From Acidithiobacillus ferrooxidans ATCC 23270 (GTDB lineage: Bacteria > Pseudomonadota > Gammaproteobacteria > Acidithiobacillales > Acidithiobacillaceae), in assembly GCF_000021485.1 (NCBI RefSeq), contig NC_011761.1:2138001-2202000 (forward strand): 64,000 nt of DNA, given 5' to 3'. The notes beneath the pieces were generated by a model. The model made no database searches and was not told the DNA's origin. It worked only from the letters and a program-made list of their open reading frames with translations. A program made the position numbers and the translations under genes. Of this stretch, positions 54,106 through 62,788 are shown piece by piece; positions within the stretch are counted from its first letter, which is position 1, and the number at the start of each line of letters is the position of its first letter.

Positions 54106-54372
54106 CTATTTCTCACCGGATTTCCCAACCACCTTTTTGAAGCGTCCAACTCGCCGAGATTCCCAACGGTAGCCGAAGAATGTAGCAATAGACCGTTTTT
54201 TCCCAAGGCAGGCGCCGTTAATCAGAATCCGCAGAGGATCAAAATTCACCTTTCTTTTCCGGAGTGCGGCTCTGCGCAGAGTGGTAACGTGACGCTGACC
54301 GCCACGCCAGACCCATACGGCCAACATGATAAAAACGAGCCATAGTCCCCCTATCAACATACCCGCTAGCAT
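54106..54372 (-). CDS. Hypothetical small membrane protein
   Basis: This 88-codon ORF starts with one hydrophobic helix (M-L-I-G-G-L-W-L-V-F-I-M-L-A-V-W-V-W) followed by a strongly basic tail (L-R-R-A-A-L-R-K-R-K-V; R-R-V-G-R-F-K-K-V-V-G-K). The topology is credible for a real gene, but no ribosome site or relative is recognised. A plus-strand ORF overlaps it and looks less credible. Confidence 0.4.
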   Translation of the reverse strand: MLAGMLIGGLWLVFIMLAVWVWRGGQRHVTTLRRAALRKRKVNFDPLRILINGACLGKKRSIATFFGYRWESRRVGRFKKVVGKSGEK

Positions 54373-55130
54373 AACACCCCCATTCCTTGGTCAAACAATG
54401 ATCAGACCATCATGCAATCTCTGTTCAGAAGTCCGCGAACCGCGCTTAACATTCTCATGCTGGGCTTTCAGCCTGACCGCTAGCGGTAACAAACTGTCTG
54501 CTTGGTCCGCAATGACTTGGTTTTGCCATAAGCCGAAACGCTGGAACCTGTTCTTTCAGGAAATATTTTCAGTTGTTCATTGAACTTGGCCCCTTAACCC
54601 GGTTTTCGTTTCAACGAGCCTCACAGGCCCACTGCGTGCAGAGTCGCGGTTTTATCAATGCGCCATCACGCTAAAACCCCCTTTTCAAGGGGGGGGGGGT
54701 AAAGCGGCGCTTGGCTTTTGAGCCATCAATGGGCGAAAAAAGCCAATGCTTTGCGGTATGGCAGCCCCGTCCTTCCCGCTCTTGAGAGCGGCAGCCGTAG
54801 GCTGAGGGCGGGGAGGACGTCCACTGTTCGTCGATCTCTTTAGATTCCTTTTAGTAACTCCGTTTCATCTACGACATCCCAAATGCCGCCTGCAGCGAAT
54901 CAAGTGCTGAACAGTCCAGCGGTATTTGGCGTTTTCCACTTTCATATGTCACGTCCATCGCAACACCCACCACCCTGTTATCCAATTTGGCGCCGATGCG
55001 GAAGATCTCTTAACACTTTGGCCAGTTCGGCGGAATTGGATGCTGTAGATGCCACCCATCTGTCCGCTTAGTGATAAAAGATCTTCCGCATCGTGCTGTT
55101 TATCCGCGCGTTTGAATGGTCGTGGAAAGC
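54373..55130. other. Long gene-free region with hairpins and a G run
   Basis: No supported gene. There is an 11-G run at 54689-54699, preceded by CCCCCTTTTCAAGGGGG, a hairpin. At 54764-54819 is a GC-rich hairpin ending GAGGGCGGGGAGGACGTCC, which looks like the right end of IS200/IS605-type elements. The last 50 bases before 55131 may hold a terminator for the permease operon. Confidence 0.45.
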
Positions 55131-56750
55131 TCACGGCGCATGCCCAATTCCATGGGCAAATTGTAGCATATAGGCATTTATCTGCTGGTCAGAAACGGCT
55201 TGATGAATAGCCATATAGAAAATTGACACGCTCAGCACAGCCACGACACCCATACTGGGGAAAAATGTCAGTGTGCCGATACCCCCCAAACTTTTGGGTC
55301 CGATCCAACTGATGAGCCAGAGGCCGCAGAAATAAGGTATGACCCACCACATATACTGCCAGCCCATTTCCGACCAACGACCCTTGCGCCAGATTCCCGT
55401 TATCGCATAGATCGCCAGCAAGCCAGAGAGCGTGCTGAAGATGAAATTCAGGGTATGCAGGCCAGACCAAAAGACAATCCAGTTTGAAACCACAAAAGCG
55501 AGGGGAGCCAGTGCCGGCGCCCACCACAGCCGAAATGGTCGGTCACCCTCCGGTAGCGCCCGACGCAACTGCAGTAACGCGATAGGGCCGATCACATAGG
55601 AAAGTACGGTCATCGAGGCAATATAACCCACCATTTTCTGCCAGGATGGGAAAGGGAAAAAGAACACCGCGCCCACTACATAAAGCAGGATGAGGCTCAC
55701 CCAGGGAACGCCAAAGCGATTGACCCGCGACACCCATTGCGGTGCGGCTCCCGTCTCCGCCGTCGCCAAGCTGACTCGGGCGGCCGTGGTCGTGTAGATC
55801 AACGCGGTGCCCGCCGGAGACACGAAAGCATCCACATACAGAAGCACGGCTAACCAGCCGATTCCGATCGAAATAGCTAGCGCTGCAAACGGACCGTTGA
55901 TGCCGTGAAAACGCAAGTTCTGCCATCCCCCATGCGCCAGATCCTGCGGGTTGACGGCACCTAGAAAAGCCACCTGCAGACCGATGTAAATGGCTGAGGC
56001 AATAAGCACGGAACCGATCACGGCGATGGGGACGTCCCTGCGCGGATTCTTGCTCTCCCCGGCAAGATCGATGGCGTGCCGGAATCCCAGCAGGCTAAAA
56101 ATGACACCACCACTGGCGACCGCCGCAAACATGCCATGCAGGTCAGTCACCTGGTTGACCGCACGCACCGCAAAATTACCCGGATGCCACGAAATGGAGA
56201 TCAATAGAATCACCGTCAACAACGGAATGGCCAGTTTCCACCCTGTGGCCGCATTATTGATTTTGAGCACCCAGCGCACCACCAGAAAATTGAGAACAAC
56301 GAATATCGTCAACAGCAGCAGGGCCGTTCCGAATCCCTGCGCGCTCAACAAACCCGTGTGCGGCTGCAAAAATCCCGGCAGATAGTTATTGGCATACGTC
56401 AGCACGGCCGTCACTTCAATCGGCGCTATCGCAGCATATGAGAGAAAAAGCATCCAGCTCCACAGGTGCCCAACGATAGGACCATTACCCACATGCGCCA
56501 AATGTACCACCGCCCCGGCACGCGGGATCAGCGGCGCCAATTCGGCAAAAACCAGGGCGAGGAGCAGAATCGCCAGCGCGCCGATGAGCCAGGACCCGAT
56601 GCTCAGGGGTCCGGCAAACTCTGCGGTATACAGTGGACCGAACAACCATCCTGACCCAATGGAGGCACCGACGCACGCGAACAGCAATCCCGTCAGGCCA
56701 CCCTCGCGGCGAAGCTTGTTTTTGCGTATTACAGGCTTAAAACGGGGCAC
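55131..56750 (-). CDS. APC-superfamily amino acid permease
   Basis: This 539-residue permease has twelve to fourteen membrane helices. Helix 1 carries the unwound substrate motif A-C-V-G-A-S-I-G-S-G-W-L-F-G-P, and L-I-P-R-A-G-A-V-V-H-L follows. Helix 6 region reads G-V-I-F-S-L-L-G-F-R-H-A-I-D-L-A-G-E-S-K-N-P-R-R-D-V, typical of amino acid or polyamine transporters. Substrate unknown. It is the last of six same-strand genes that include a P-II protein and a porin, so nitrogen- or energy-signal control is inferred. GAGGAATTTG precedes the start. Confidence 0.88.
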   Translation of the reverse strand: MPRFKPVIRKNKLRREGGLTGLLFACVGASIGSGWLFGPLYTAEFAGPLSIGSWLIGALAILLLALVFAELAPLIPRAGAVVHLAHVGNGPIVGHLWSWMLFLSYAAIAPIEVTAVLTYANNYLPGFLQPHTGLLSAQGFGTALLLLTIFVVLNFLVVRWVLKINNAATGWKLAIPLLTVILLISISWHPGNFAVRAVNQVTDLHGMFAAVASGGVIFSLLGFRHAIDLAGESKNPRRDVPIAVIGSVLIASAIYIGLQVAFLGAVNPQDLAHGGWQNLRFHGINGPFAALAISIGIGWLAVLLYVDAFVSPAGTALIYTTTAARVSLATAETGAAPQWVSRVNRFGVPWVSLILLYVVGAVFFFPFPSWQKMVGYIASMTVLSYVIGPIALLQLRRALPEGDRPFRLWWAPALAPLAFVVSNWIVFWSGLHTLNFIFSTLSGLLAIYAITGIWRKGRWSEMGWQYMWWVIPYFCGLWLISWIGPKSLGGIGTLTFFPSMGVVAVLSVSIFYMAIHQAVSDQQINAYMLQFAHGIGHAP

Positions 56751-56774
56751 AAATTCCTCCTTTTTGAGCTCTGA

Positions 56775-57257
56775 TCATGTGGATACACCATGGGTTTGGG
56801 CGGACCCCTTTTCAGTGGATTCCTGTTTCCGCAAATACTGGTTCAGGCTATTGCCATGCAACTGCACAATCCGCCACTGCGGCGCACCTTCCGCATTCAG
56901 GGTCCAGAAGCCCAACCAAGCATTTTGCAGGCAGACCCACAACAAATGATGATTGACTTCTTTCAGTAATACCCAGGTGTGCTCATCTTTTACAGGGCCC
57001 GCGAACAGTCCACCGAACACAGGATTATCGGCGGCCACTGCAGAACGGACCTGCTGTGCCAGCCACTCGTCGGTGAGCGTGGCCGGTTTTTGAGAGAAAA
57101 AGCCACGAGCCCGTTTCCGATGGTAGCGATAGAGGACATAGAATCCGACGAGCAGCGCCACAAAACTCAACAACACGATGCTGATCATGACGGAAGGATA
57201 CGTCGCGGAACCGATTTCTACGCTCTTTGATGCCAGCACGTCTGTCCACAGCAACAT
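56775..57257 (-). CDS. Hypothetical membrane protein in P-II/permease cluster
   Basis: This 160-residue protein has one N-terminal membrane helix (I-S-I-V-L-L-S-F-V-A-L-L-V-G-F-Y-V-L-Y) and a basic stop-transfer (R-Y-H-R-K-R-A-R). A soluble domain rich in Trp and Leu follows (H-H-L-L-W-V-C-L-Q-N-A-W-L-G-F-W-T-L). No family recognised. Its start overlaps or abuts the end of the upstream gene (stop at 57260), and the permease follows after 24 bases, so it is surely co-transcribed. Confidence 0.7.
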   Translation of the reverse strand: MLLWTDVLASKSVEIGSATYPSVMISIVLLSFVALLVGFYVLYRYHRKRARGFFSQKPATLTDEWLAQQVRSAVAADNPVFGGLFAGPVKDEHTWVLLKEVNHHLLWVCLQNAWLGFWTLNAEGAPQWRIVQLHGNSLNQYLRKQESTEKGSAQTHGVST

Positions 57258-57259
57258 GG

Positions 57260-57619
57260 CTAAAAGAGCCGGTCAGCCCGGCGCACCAAAATACGGCGCC
57301 AGTGTTTTACATCCTGCAAACTGACCCCATACTGACAGGCGATGTCCCCGGCCTGATCGGGTCTCGCGCGATACGCCGCCAAAGCAATCATGGCCTTGAC
57401 CGACGGGTCGGGCTGCCAGTGTCCTGACTTCGATCTCGCACGGCGGGGATAGAGACGCCAAGCGTTCTCCAACAAGGTACGCCAGCAGGACTTCACCAGA
57501 CTAGCGTCCACCCGTAATTCCTGTGCCAGGCTTTCAAAAGACCATTGCGGTTTTCTCACCGCGAGCAGCGCCAGAGTAGTGCAAAGCTGGCGTGAAGACG
57601 ATGTCATGAAAGCCACCAT
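57260..57619 (-). CDS. Hypothetical protein, possible HTH
   Basis: This 119-residue soluble protein is rich in Arg, Ala and Leu. Two segments resemble helix-turn-helix motifs (S-F-E-S-L-A-Q-E-L-R-V-D-A-S-L-V-K-S-C-W and G-D-I-A-C-Q-Y-G-V-S-L-Q-D-V-K-H-W). AGAGGA lies 8 bases before ATG 57619. It could be a DNA-binding regulator of the cluster, but this is inference from pattern only. Confidence 0.6.
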   Translation of the reverse strand: MVAFMTSSSRQLCTTLALLAVRKPQWSFESLAQELRVDASLVKSCWRTLLENAWRLYPRRARSKSGHWQPDPSVKAMIALAAYRARPDQAGDIACQYGVSLQDVKHWRRILVRRADRLF

Positions 57620-57677
57620 AACTGATTCCTCTTAAAAAAAAGGTGGTGAAAGCACCAGGAAGGCATGTTGTCCCCCA

Positions 57678-57977
57678 CTATCGCGTTCCGATGATTTGCT
57701 GTTGATCCTGCCGCGCATCATGATAACCCTCCAGAAAGGCATAGAGCTGCATGCTTGGCAAAGGACAGGCCACTTTTGAATACCTTTCCTGCCCCGCTGA
57801 AATCGCCAGTTGAAAAGCACAGCCAGGATGTGTTAGCGCCCAGTCATACCCTGCCTTCCTGGCCCTCTCGCGCCGAAGCTTGCTGGCAATTCCACCGATC
57901 CTGTACCACAGCAGGAATATCCCGCCAAGCACAAAAACGCCTTCTGCCAGATCGCCGACCAGTGACGGAGCGCTCAT
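57678..57977 (-). CDS. Small membrane protein coupled to P-II gene
   Basis: This 99-residue protein has one N-terminal membrane helix (L-A-E-G-V-F-V-L-G-G-I-F-L-L-W-Y-R-I) then a basic region and a small soluble part with two Cys. The ATG overlaps the stop of the P-II gene by four bases (ATGA), implying coupled translation and possibly a partner protein at the membrane. Family unknown. Confidence 0.7.
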   Translation of the reverse strand: MSAPSLVGDLAEGVFVLGGIFLLWYRIGGIASKLRRERARKAGYDWALTHPGCAFQLAISAGQERYSKVACPLPSMQLYAFLEGYHDARQDQQQIIGTR

Positions 57978-58345
57978 GACGCCGAAAGCTCACCGTAAAA
58001 AGGCGGGTTACAGGCCTCGTCCCCCATTTCCCCGGTGCGGATGCGAATGGCTTCCGAGACATTCAACACAAAAATCTTCCCGTCTCCATCCTTGCCGGTG
58101 CGTGCTTCCTTAACCACTGCCGCAATGGCATCATCCAGCCTTTCATCACTGATGACCGCTTCGATTTTTATCCTGGCGATAAAATCAGAAACATACGTAT
58201 GGCCTCGATAAATTTGAGAATGGCCTTTGCGCTGTTCAAAACCCGTGACTTCGGTAACCGTCATCCCCCGTATACCGATAGTGGCCAGTGCATCACAAAT
58301 GTCATCCAGCTTGAATGGTCTGATAATGGCGGATAACTGTTTCAT
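57974..58345 (-). CDS. P-II family signalling protein (GlnB/GlnK-like)
   Basis: This 123-residue P-II protein follows the canonical fold closely: F-K-L-D-D-I-C-D-A-L near the start, the T-loop K-G-H-S-Q-I-Y-R-G-H-T-Y-V-S-D-F and the nucleotide-binding B-loop T-G-K-D-G-D-G-K-I-F-V, then R-I-R-T-G-E. Tyr51, the uridylylation site, is present. Residues 49-50 are His-Thr in place of Ala-Glu, and position 58 is Arg in place of Lys, so contacts with 2-oxoglutarate or partners may differ. The genomic partners (porin, small membrane proteins, APC permease) are not those of glnK-amtB. It could control transport in this cluster. Confidence 0.92.
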   Translation of the reverse strand: MKQLSAIIRPFKLDDICDALATIGIRGMTVTEVTGFEQRKGHSQIYRGHTYVSDFIARIKIEAVISDERLDDAIAAVVKEARTGKDGDGKIFVLNVSEAIRIRTGEMGDEACNPPFYGELSAS

Positions 58346-58402
58346 GGCGACACCTCATACGCAGACTTGAGACTTCACAAAAGGTACCTATCGGTCCTAT
58401 GG

Positions 58403-59596
58403 TTAAAACAGAAACCCAGTTTCGAATAGCGCGCGAGCCTGTGTAGGATTATTCCCTTGCGGACCGAAGACATCACCCTGGGTATAGCTGCTTGCCTGCA
58501 CATAGGAAAACTCAGCGCGGGCGAAGAAATCGTGATCCTGGTAGGTGGGCGTCACGGTGATGGACCACGCCTTACTACCAGGTCCATACATCAGATTAAC
58601 CGCGCCATCGGTGGCATTGCCGGTGCTCGCAATGTACTCGGCCCGGGCGGCCAGGGTAACGTGGGGGGTGAGGGCATAACTCGCCAGAATGGCCGCGCCT
58701 CTGGTCCCCGTGCCGCGTTCCACGCCGATAGCGGGATTGGCCGACACCTGGGTGTACTGGAGGTAGGGCTGAATCATCCATGGGCCCGAGCTATAGGTAT
58801 AGATCAGGTTGTAGATGTCGCTGTTGTTTTGATAAACCGGGGTGGCGAGTGTGGAATAACCCGTCTGTCCCGCATTGCCCATGCCCACGAAACTCACGGT
58901 GTTGGCGGAGTTAATGGTGTAGGACAGGTCGCCGGAAAGCCAGTTGAAGCGATTGGAGTAGAAACCGTCACTCCATGCGAGAGAGGCGCTCAATGGCCCC
59001 GCGCTGTAGTTGACTTGCACCCCGCGATTGACGGCGTTTTCCTGGTTCCACAACAAGCCGCGCTCGATGTTCATATTCTCGAAAGTGAAGGTGTATTCCG
59101 CGCCGATCAGGGTGGGGAGTTTGCCGATCAGCACCGAGAAGTTTTTGGTGGGAGCGATCTTCAGATAGGCCTGTGGCAAGGCACCATAATAGTCGGCGGT
59201 GGTGGCTCCCGTGGAAAGGAAAGGCGTGCCCAGGGCAGGCATATTGTAGGCACCGGCCTGGAGGAAGAACTGGATCAGCCCGTGTGTCTTCTGGATGAAG
59301 ATCTGGCCATTGCTGATATCGGCGTGGGTGAGCCGATCACCGGGGACTCGGTTGTCCTGCCAGACGCCCATGCCGCTCATCACGCCGGTAATGTCCAGTT
59401 TTCCTAGCGGGCCGGCATTAAACTGAAAAGGAGATGGTGACTGCAGCGGTCCGGTCATCGCTGGCATCGGCAGGGGCGCGGCTTGAACAGTGTCCGATAC
59501 CAGAGCCAGTGTGGATAACACTGCGACAGCAAGGATTGTTAAACTCCTCTTGCTGCTGGTGCGAGGGGCTTTTTTCGTGGTGAAGCGGTTCATCAT
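58403..59596 (-). CDS. OmpL-like beta-barrel porin (BBP2 family)
   Basis: The start is placed at 59596 (or 59593), with GGAG 8 bases upstream; the longer frame has no ribosome site. A signal peptide ends A-L-V-S-D-T-V-Q-A-A. The mature protein of about 365 residues shows alternating beta strands with F-F-L-Q-A-G-A-Y-N, I-G-K-L-P-T-L-I-G-A-E-Y and F-E-N-M-N-I-E-R-G-L-L-W-N-Q-E. It ends A-L-F-E-T-G-F-L-F with a C-terminal Phe for outer-membrane assembly. It is the first gene of the P-II/permease cluster, 57 bases before the P-II gene. Substrate unknown. Confidence 0.85.
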   Translation of the reverse strand: MMNRFTTKKAPRTSSKRSLTILAVAVLSTLALVSDTVQAAPLPMPAMTGPLQSPSPFQFNAGPLGKLDITGVMSGMGVWQDNRVPGDRLTHADISNGQIFIQKTHGLIQFFLQAGAYNMPALGTPFLSTGATTADYYGALPQAYLKIAPTKNFSVLIGKLPTLIGAEYTFTFENMNIERGLLWNQENAVNRGVQVNYSAGPLSASLAWSDGFYSNRFNWLSGDLSYTINSANTVSFVGMGNAGQTGYSTLATPVYQNNSDIYNLIYTYSSGPWMIQPYLQYTQVSANPAIGVERGTGTRGAAILASYALTPHVTLAARAEYIASTGNATDGAVNLMYGPGSKAWSITVTPTYQDHDFFARAEFSYVQASSYTQGDVFGPQGNNPTQARALFETGFLF

Positions 59597-59654
59597 GTTT
59601 CTCCAATTGCGTAAAAGAGGCCTGTACACCAGGTATGACTGGCGCGATCGCGTA

Positions 59655-59680
59655 GCCAATAAATGTGAAAATTTATTGGC
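59655..59680 (-). terminator. Hairpin overlapping the end of the glutamate 5-kinase gene
   Basis: GCCAATAAAT (59655-59664) pairs perfectly with ATTTATTGGC (59671-59680) around a 6-base loop. The right arm contains the last codons and stop of the kinase gene. There is no clear T-run, so it may be a weak terminator or a mark of a recombination border. Confidence 0.5.
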
Positions 59681-60671
59681 CGTTGAATATTGGTATTGCG
59701 GTAAAAGGTGGCGTTTCCGAATAAAAAGCCACCACCTCATCTTTTACCCGGCGCACGGGATGGATCACCCACTGTTGGCCGTGGTGGATCTGAAGACGTG
59801 TCCAGGCATCCCGACGCAATTTCCGGTCGAATTTTCCAGAACGCAGAAATGTCCCCAAAAGTGCCCCCTTGTGCAAGCGCAGGAGCACATCCGGAATTCG
59901 TCCATCGGCAATGAGCGTGGTCGCACCAGAGCGCGCCGCATGGGTGGCGGCGTGTATTTTGGTGAGCATCCCGCCGGTACCCACGGTGCCACCGCTTCCA
60001 CCCGCCATATGCTCATACCGTGGGTCACCCGCCATACCTTCCGTGATCATTTCGGCATCAGGCCGTGCGCGCGGGTCCGCTGTAAATAGCCCTGATTGAT
60101 CAGTCAGCAATACCATCAGGTCGGCATGCCAGACGTTGCTGACCAGGGCGGCCAAATGGTCGTTGTTGCCCAGAGCATTATCCAGATCGACGATCGCATC
60201 GTTCTCATTGATAATGGGCAACATCTGCATTCTCAAGAGCATTTCGATGGCGGACCGAGTCTTCTTGAGGCGCTTCCGATCTCTGAAGTTATCGCGCGTC
60301 AGCAGTATTTGCCCGCAATGCGTCCCTCCCTCGGCCAGGAGATTCTCATAAGCATGAATCAGGGCGGATTGCTCCACGCTGGCCGCCGCCTGACGCTCTT
60401 CGGCGGTGGTCATCTTCTGGGCCCATCCCAGGTGACATTTGCCGGCACTGACGGAACCGGAGGAAACTAATACGACCTCAATATCTTCGGCGCGAAGTCG
60501 CAGTATTTGCTGCACAAGTTTCTGCATGGCCGACAAATCCAGTCGTTGGCCGTCTTGAGTCAGCAGACTGCTCCCGATCTTGATAACCCAGCGGCGTGCG
60601 CGCTGCTGTAGCGCTGCCCGGTCGGGCACTACGGAATGCATAGTTGCTTTACCGACAATATTCATGGTCAT
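59673..60671 (-). CDS. proB: Glutamate 5-kinase without PUA domain
   Basis: This 332-residue kinase phosphorylates glutamate in proline synthesis. The amino-acid-kinase domain is complete: V-I-K-I-G-S-S-L-L, then V-S-S-G-S-V-S-A-G, I-N-E-N-D-A-I-V and D-L-M-V-L-L-T-D-Q-S-G-L-F, and G-T-G-G-M-L-T-K-I-H-A-A. After G-A-L-L-G-T-F-L the usual PUA domain is replaced by a 50-residue tail (W-V-I-H-P-V-R-R-V-K-D-E-V-V) that I do not recognise. Most ProB proteins are about 370 residues with a PUA domain. No proA is near. It may be a second, differently regulated copy or a rearranged one. Confidence 0.85.
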   Translation of the reverse strand: MTMNIVGKATMHSVVPDRAALQQRARRWVIKIGSSLLTQDGQRLDLSAMQKLVQQILRLRAEDIEVVLVSSGSVSAGKCHLGWAQKMTTAEERQAAASVEQSALIHAYENLLAEGGTHCGQILLTRDNFRDRKRLKKTRSAIEMLLRMQMLPIINENDAIVDLDNALGNNDHLAALVSNVWHADLMVLLTDQSGLFTADPRARPDAEMITEGMAGDPRYEHMAGGSGGTVGTGGMLTKIHAATHAARSGATTLIADGRIPDVLLRLHKGALLGTFLRSGKFDRKLRRDAWTRLQIHHGQQWVIHPVRRVKDEVVAFYSETPPFTAIPIFNGQ

Positions 60672-60824
60672 TATAAAGACTCCATTGGTTTAAAAACCCG
60701 TTTGGTTATGTCCTCAACGAAGATTGTAGATGGTCCTCATCTATAAATTCCATATAAATGGTATATAATTTGTGTATATTTTTAGGGGCTGTAATCAACC
60801 TGGAAGGCTGCAGATCAGGGGTGC

Positions 60825-62381
60825 TTATAAGATGGTTGTCCGCAGGCATGGCCTTTTTATTTCCATAGCCCCACCATTCGCAGGCCACCCGGTCCCGGGC
60901 CGCCCATGCGACGTCTCCATGCGCCGGATCAAGGAGCGCAGCACCGTCTCGTAGAGGACATCCCCCATCACGCCGTCCTCAATGCCGCGATCGATATTCG
61001 GATTGTCGTTGACCTCCACGACGAAAACGCCTTCGGACGTTTCCTTGAGATCCACACCATAGAGTCCGTCCCCAATCAGGTTGGCGGCGCGGACGGCAGT
61101 CTGCAGAACGAGCGCGGGTGCTTCGTGGAGGGGGATCGTGCGAAACCCGCCCTGCAGGGCGCGCCCGTTGTCCAGGTGACGCACGATCTGCCAATGGTTG
61201 GACGACATGAAGTATTGGCAGGCGAACAGGGGTTGCCGGTCCAGCATGCCGATGCGCCAGTCGAACGGCGTATAGCAATAAGGTTGAGCCAGCAGCAGGT
61301 CAGAGTCAGCGAACAGTTCGGCGGCCACCTTTCTCAAGGTCTCCGGATCGGTGACTTTCCGGACTCCGCGGGAGAAGGACCCGTCCGGCACCTTGAGCAC
61401 GAAAGGATAGGACAGCCGTTTCTCCAGGCGTCGAAGATCGGTCTTGCGGATAATGACGGTTTCGAGGATCGGCACCTGATGCGCCCGCAGTATCTCCGTC
61501 AGATACACCTTGTTCGTGCAGCGCAGAATGGAATCCGGGTCGTCGATCACCACCAGCCCTTCCTGTTCGGCCTTCCGGGCGAACTCGTAGGTGTGGTGGT
61601 CAATACGCGTGGTCTCCCGGATGAACAAAGCGTCGAACTCGGCCAGTCGCCCATAGTCCCGGCGCTGAATCAGTTCGACGTGAATTCCCAGACGCTTTCC
61701 TATGCGGACAAAATGCTTCAGCGTTCGAGAACTGGATGGCGGCAATACTTCCCGGGGATCGTGGAGGATGGCCAGATCGTAGCGCATGCGCTCGGCGGGC
61801 TTGCAGCCTGCAGGCTTCGACTTGCGCCGGCGGCGAGCGAGATAGTGCTGAAGGGCGGCACGGAGCTCCGCTTTTTCCACGGCGTCCAGGTCTCCGATGG
61901 GTAACGCGCAAACCCTTTGGATGCGCCAGACGCCATTGGCCCGAAGCTGCACCTCCAGCGCCGGCATGGGCAGGTGCTCGAAGAGTTCCCGTGCGAGTCC
62001 CTGCATGGGGCCATCCGCCGTCCAGCCGAAGAAAATCCGCAACACATAAGTGGATCCCACCTCCTTCTGCAGGTTTTCCGTCGCTTTTTCCAGCAGAGGT
62101 TGCAAATCGGCGAGTCCCGGGCGGTACAGGGATTGCCTGCGCACTTCCAGCAGGGTGCGCACTTCCGGCAGAACGTGGTGACCGCGGGCCTCACCCAGCA
62201 GCGAGCAATAGTAACCCACACCCCCATACTCCAGGTTCCGGCACAGGTTGATGACCCGGGTGCGTCGATCTTCCGGCTGGTATTTGCGGCGCAGGTAATC
62301 TATCGCGGTGATGACGGGGATATCGAAATCATCGGCCGGCCAGTCGCGGCGGGAATCGACAACGATCAGGTTTTTAGGCAT
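60825..62381 (-). CDS. RimK-like ATP-grasp ligase (RLAN + ATP-grasp)
   Basis: This 518-residue protein consists of a RimK-like N-terminal (RLAN) domain (L-I-V-V-D-S-R-R-D-W; Y-G-G-V-G-Y-Y-C-S-L-L-G-E-A-R-G-H) and an ATP-grasp domain. The ATP-grasp motifs are F-V-L-K-V-P-D-G-S-F-S-R-G-V for the glycine-rich loop, D-W-R-I-G-M-L for the next strand and V-V-E-V-N-D-N-P-N-I-D for the metal site. Such ligases join amino acids to a carboxylate on a peptide or cofactor. Substrate unknown. A GNAT gene overlapping the upstream side is the usual partner but is truncated. The start is ATG 62381. Confidence 0.88.
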   Translation of the reverse strand: MPKNLIVVDSRRDWPADDFDIPVITAIDYLRRKYQPEDRRTRVINLCRNLEYGGVGYYCSLLGEARGHHVLPEVRTLLEVRRQSLYRPGLADLQPLLEKATENLQKEVGSTYVLRIFFGWTADGPMQGLARELFEHLPMPALEVQLRANGVWRIQRVCALPIGDLDAVEKAELRAALQHYLARRRRKSKPAGCKPAERMRYDLAILHDPREVLPPSSSRTLKHFVRIGKRLGIHVELIQRRDYGRLAEFDALFIRETTRIDHHTYEFARKAEQEGLVVIDDPDSILRCTNKVYLTEILRAHQVPILETVIIRKTDLRRLEKRLSYPFVLKVPDGSFSRGVRKVTDPETLRKVAAELFADSDLLLAQPYCYTPFDWRIGMLDRQPLFACQYFMSSNHWQIVRHLDNGRALQGGFRTIPLHEAPALVLQTAVRAANLIGDGLYGVDLKETSEGVFVVEVNDNPNIDRGIEDGVMGDVLYETVLRSLIRRMETSHGRPGTGWPANGGAMEIKRPCLRTTIL

Positions 62382-62414
62382 GGGAAATTCCGGGATTTGG
62401 GTGAACGATACGCA

Positions 62415-62744
62415 TCAGAGCGGTTTTTCCATGCGAATCGCGGCGGTGCGGTCCACCTGTGGCGGTGCGGCCTCGTAGTATGACGCGATGCGGTCGAAAG
62501 GCCGGTAACCGACGCTGGTGTACAGGCGAAGAGCCGCAGTATTGTCCTCGCGCACTTCCAATCGTATCCGATTCCGCCCGGACGCCATGGCGACAGACTC
62601 GGTACATGCCAGAAGTGTCCGGGCCATGCCTATCTGGCGGTGTTCCGGCGCCACGGCCAGTGAATAGATACGTGCGATGCGTGAATTTCGCCGCATCAGG
62701 AGAAGCGCATAGCCGGTAACCGTCCAAGCAACCCACCTTCCCAA
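62415..62744 (-). pseudogene. GNAT acetyltransferase, N-terminus cut by IS66
   Basis: The last 100 or so residues of a GNAT enzyme are readable: V-T-G-Y-A-L-L-L-M-R-R-N-S, then the acetyl-CoA loop V-A-P-E-H-R-Q-I-G-M-A-R-T-L-L and R-L-E-V-R-E-D-N-T-A-A-L-R-L-Y-T-S-V-G-Y. Upstream of about 62726 the frame is IS66 DNA. Relatives with the RimK-like ligase have an additional 40-50 residues. It is presumably inactive. Confidence 0.8.
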
Positions 62745-62788
62745 ATTTTCTGACCTGACCGATCCTGATCTGCATTCAGCGCGGAGGG

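Noticed and set aside
54073-54345. 90-codon plus-strand ORF
   Set aside because: Overlaps the more plausible membrane-protein ORF on the other strand and has no family features.
59673-60470. Plus-strand ORFs opposite the glutamate 5-kinase
   Set aside because: Antisense shadows of the kinase gene without ribosome sites.
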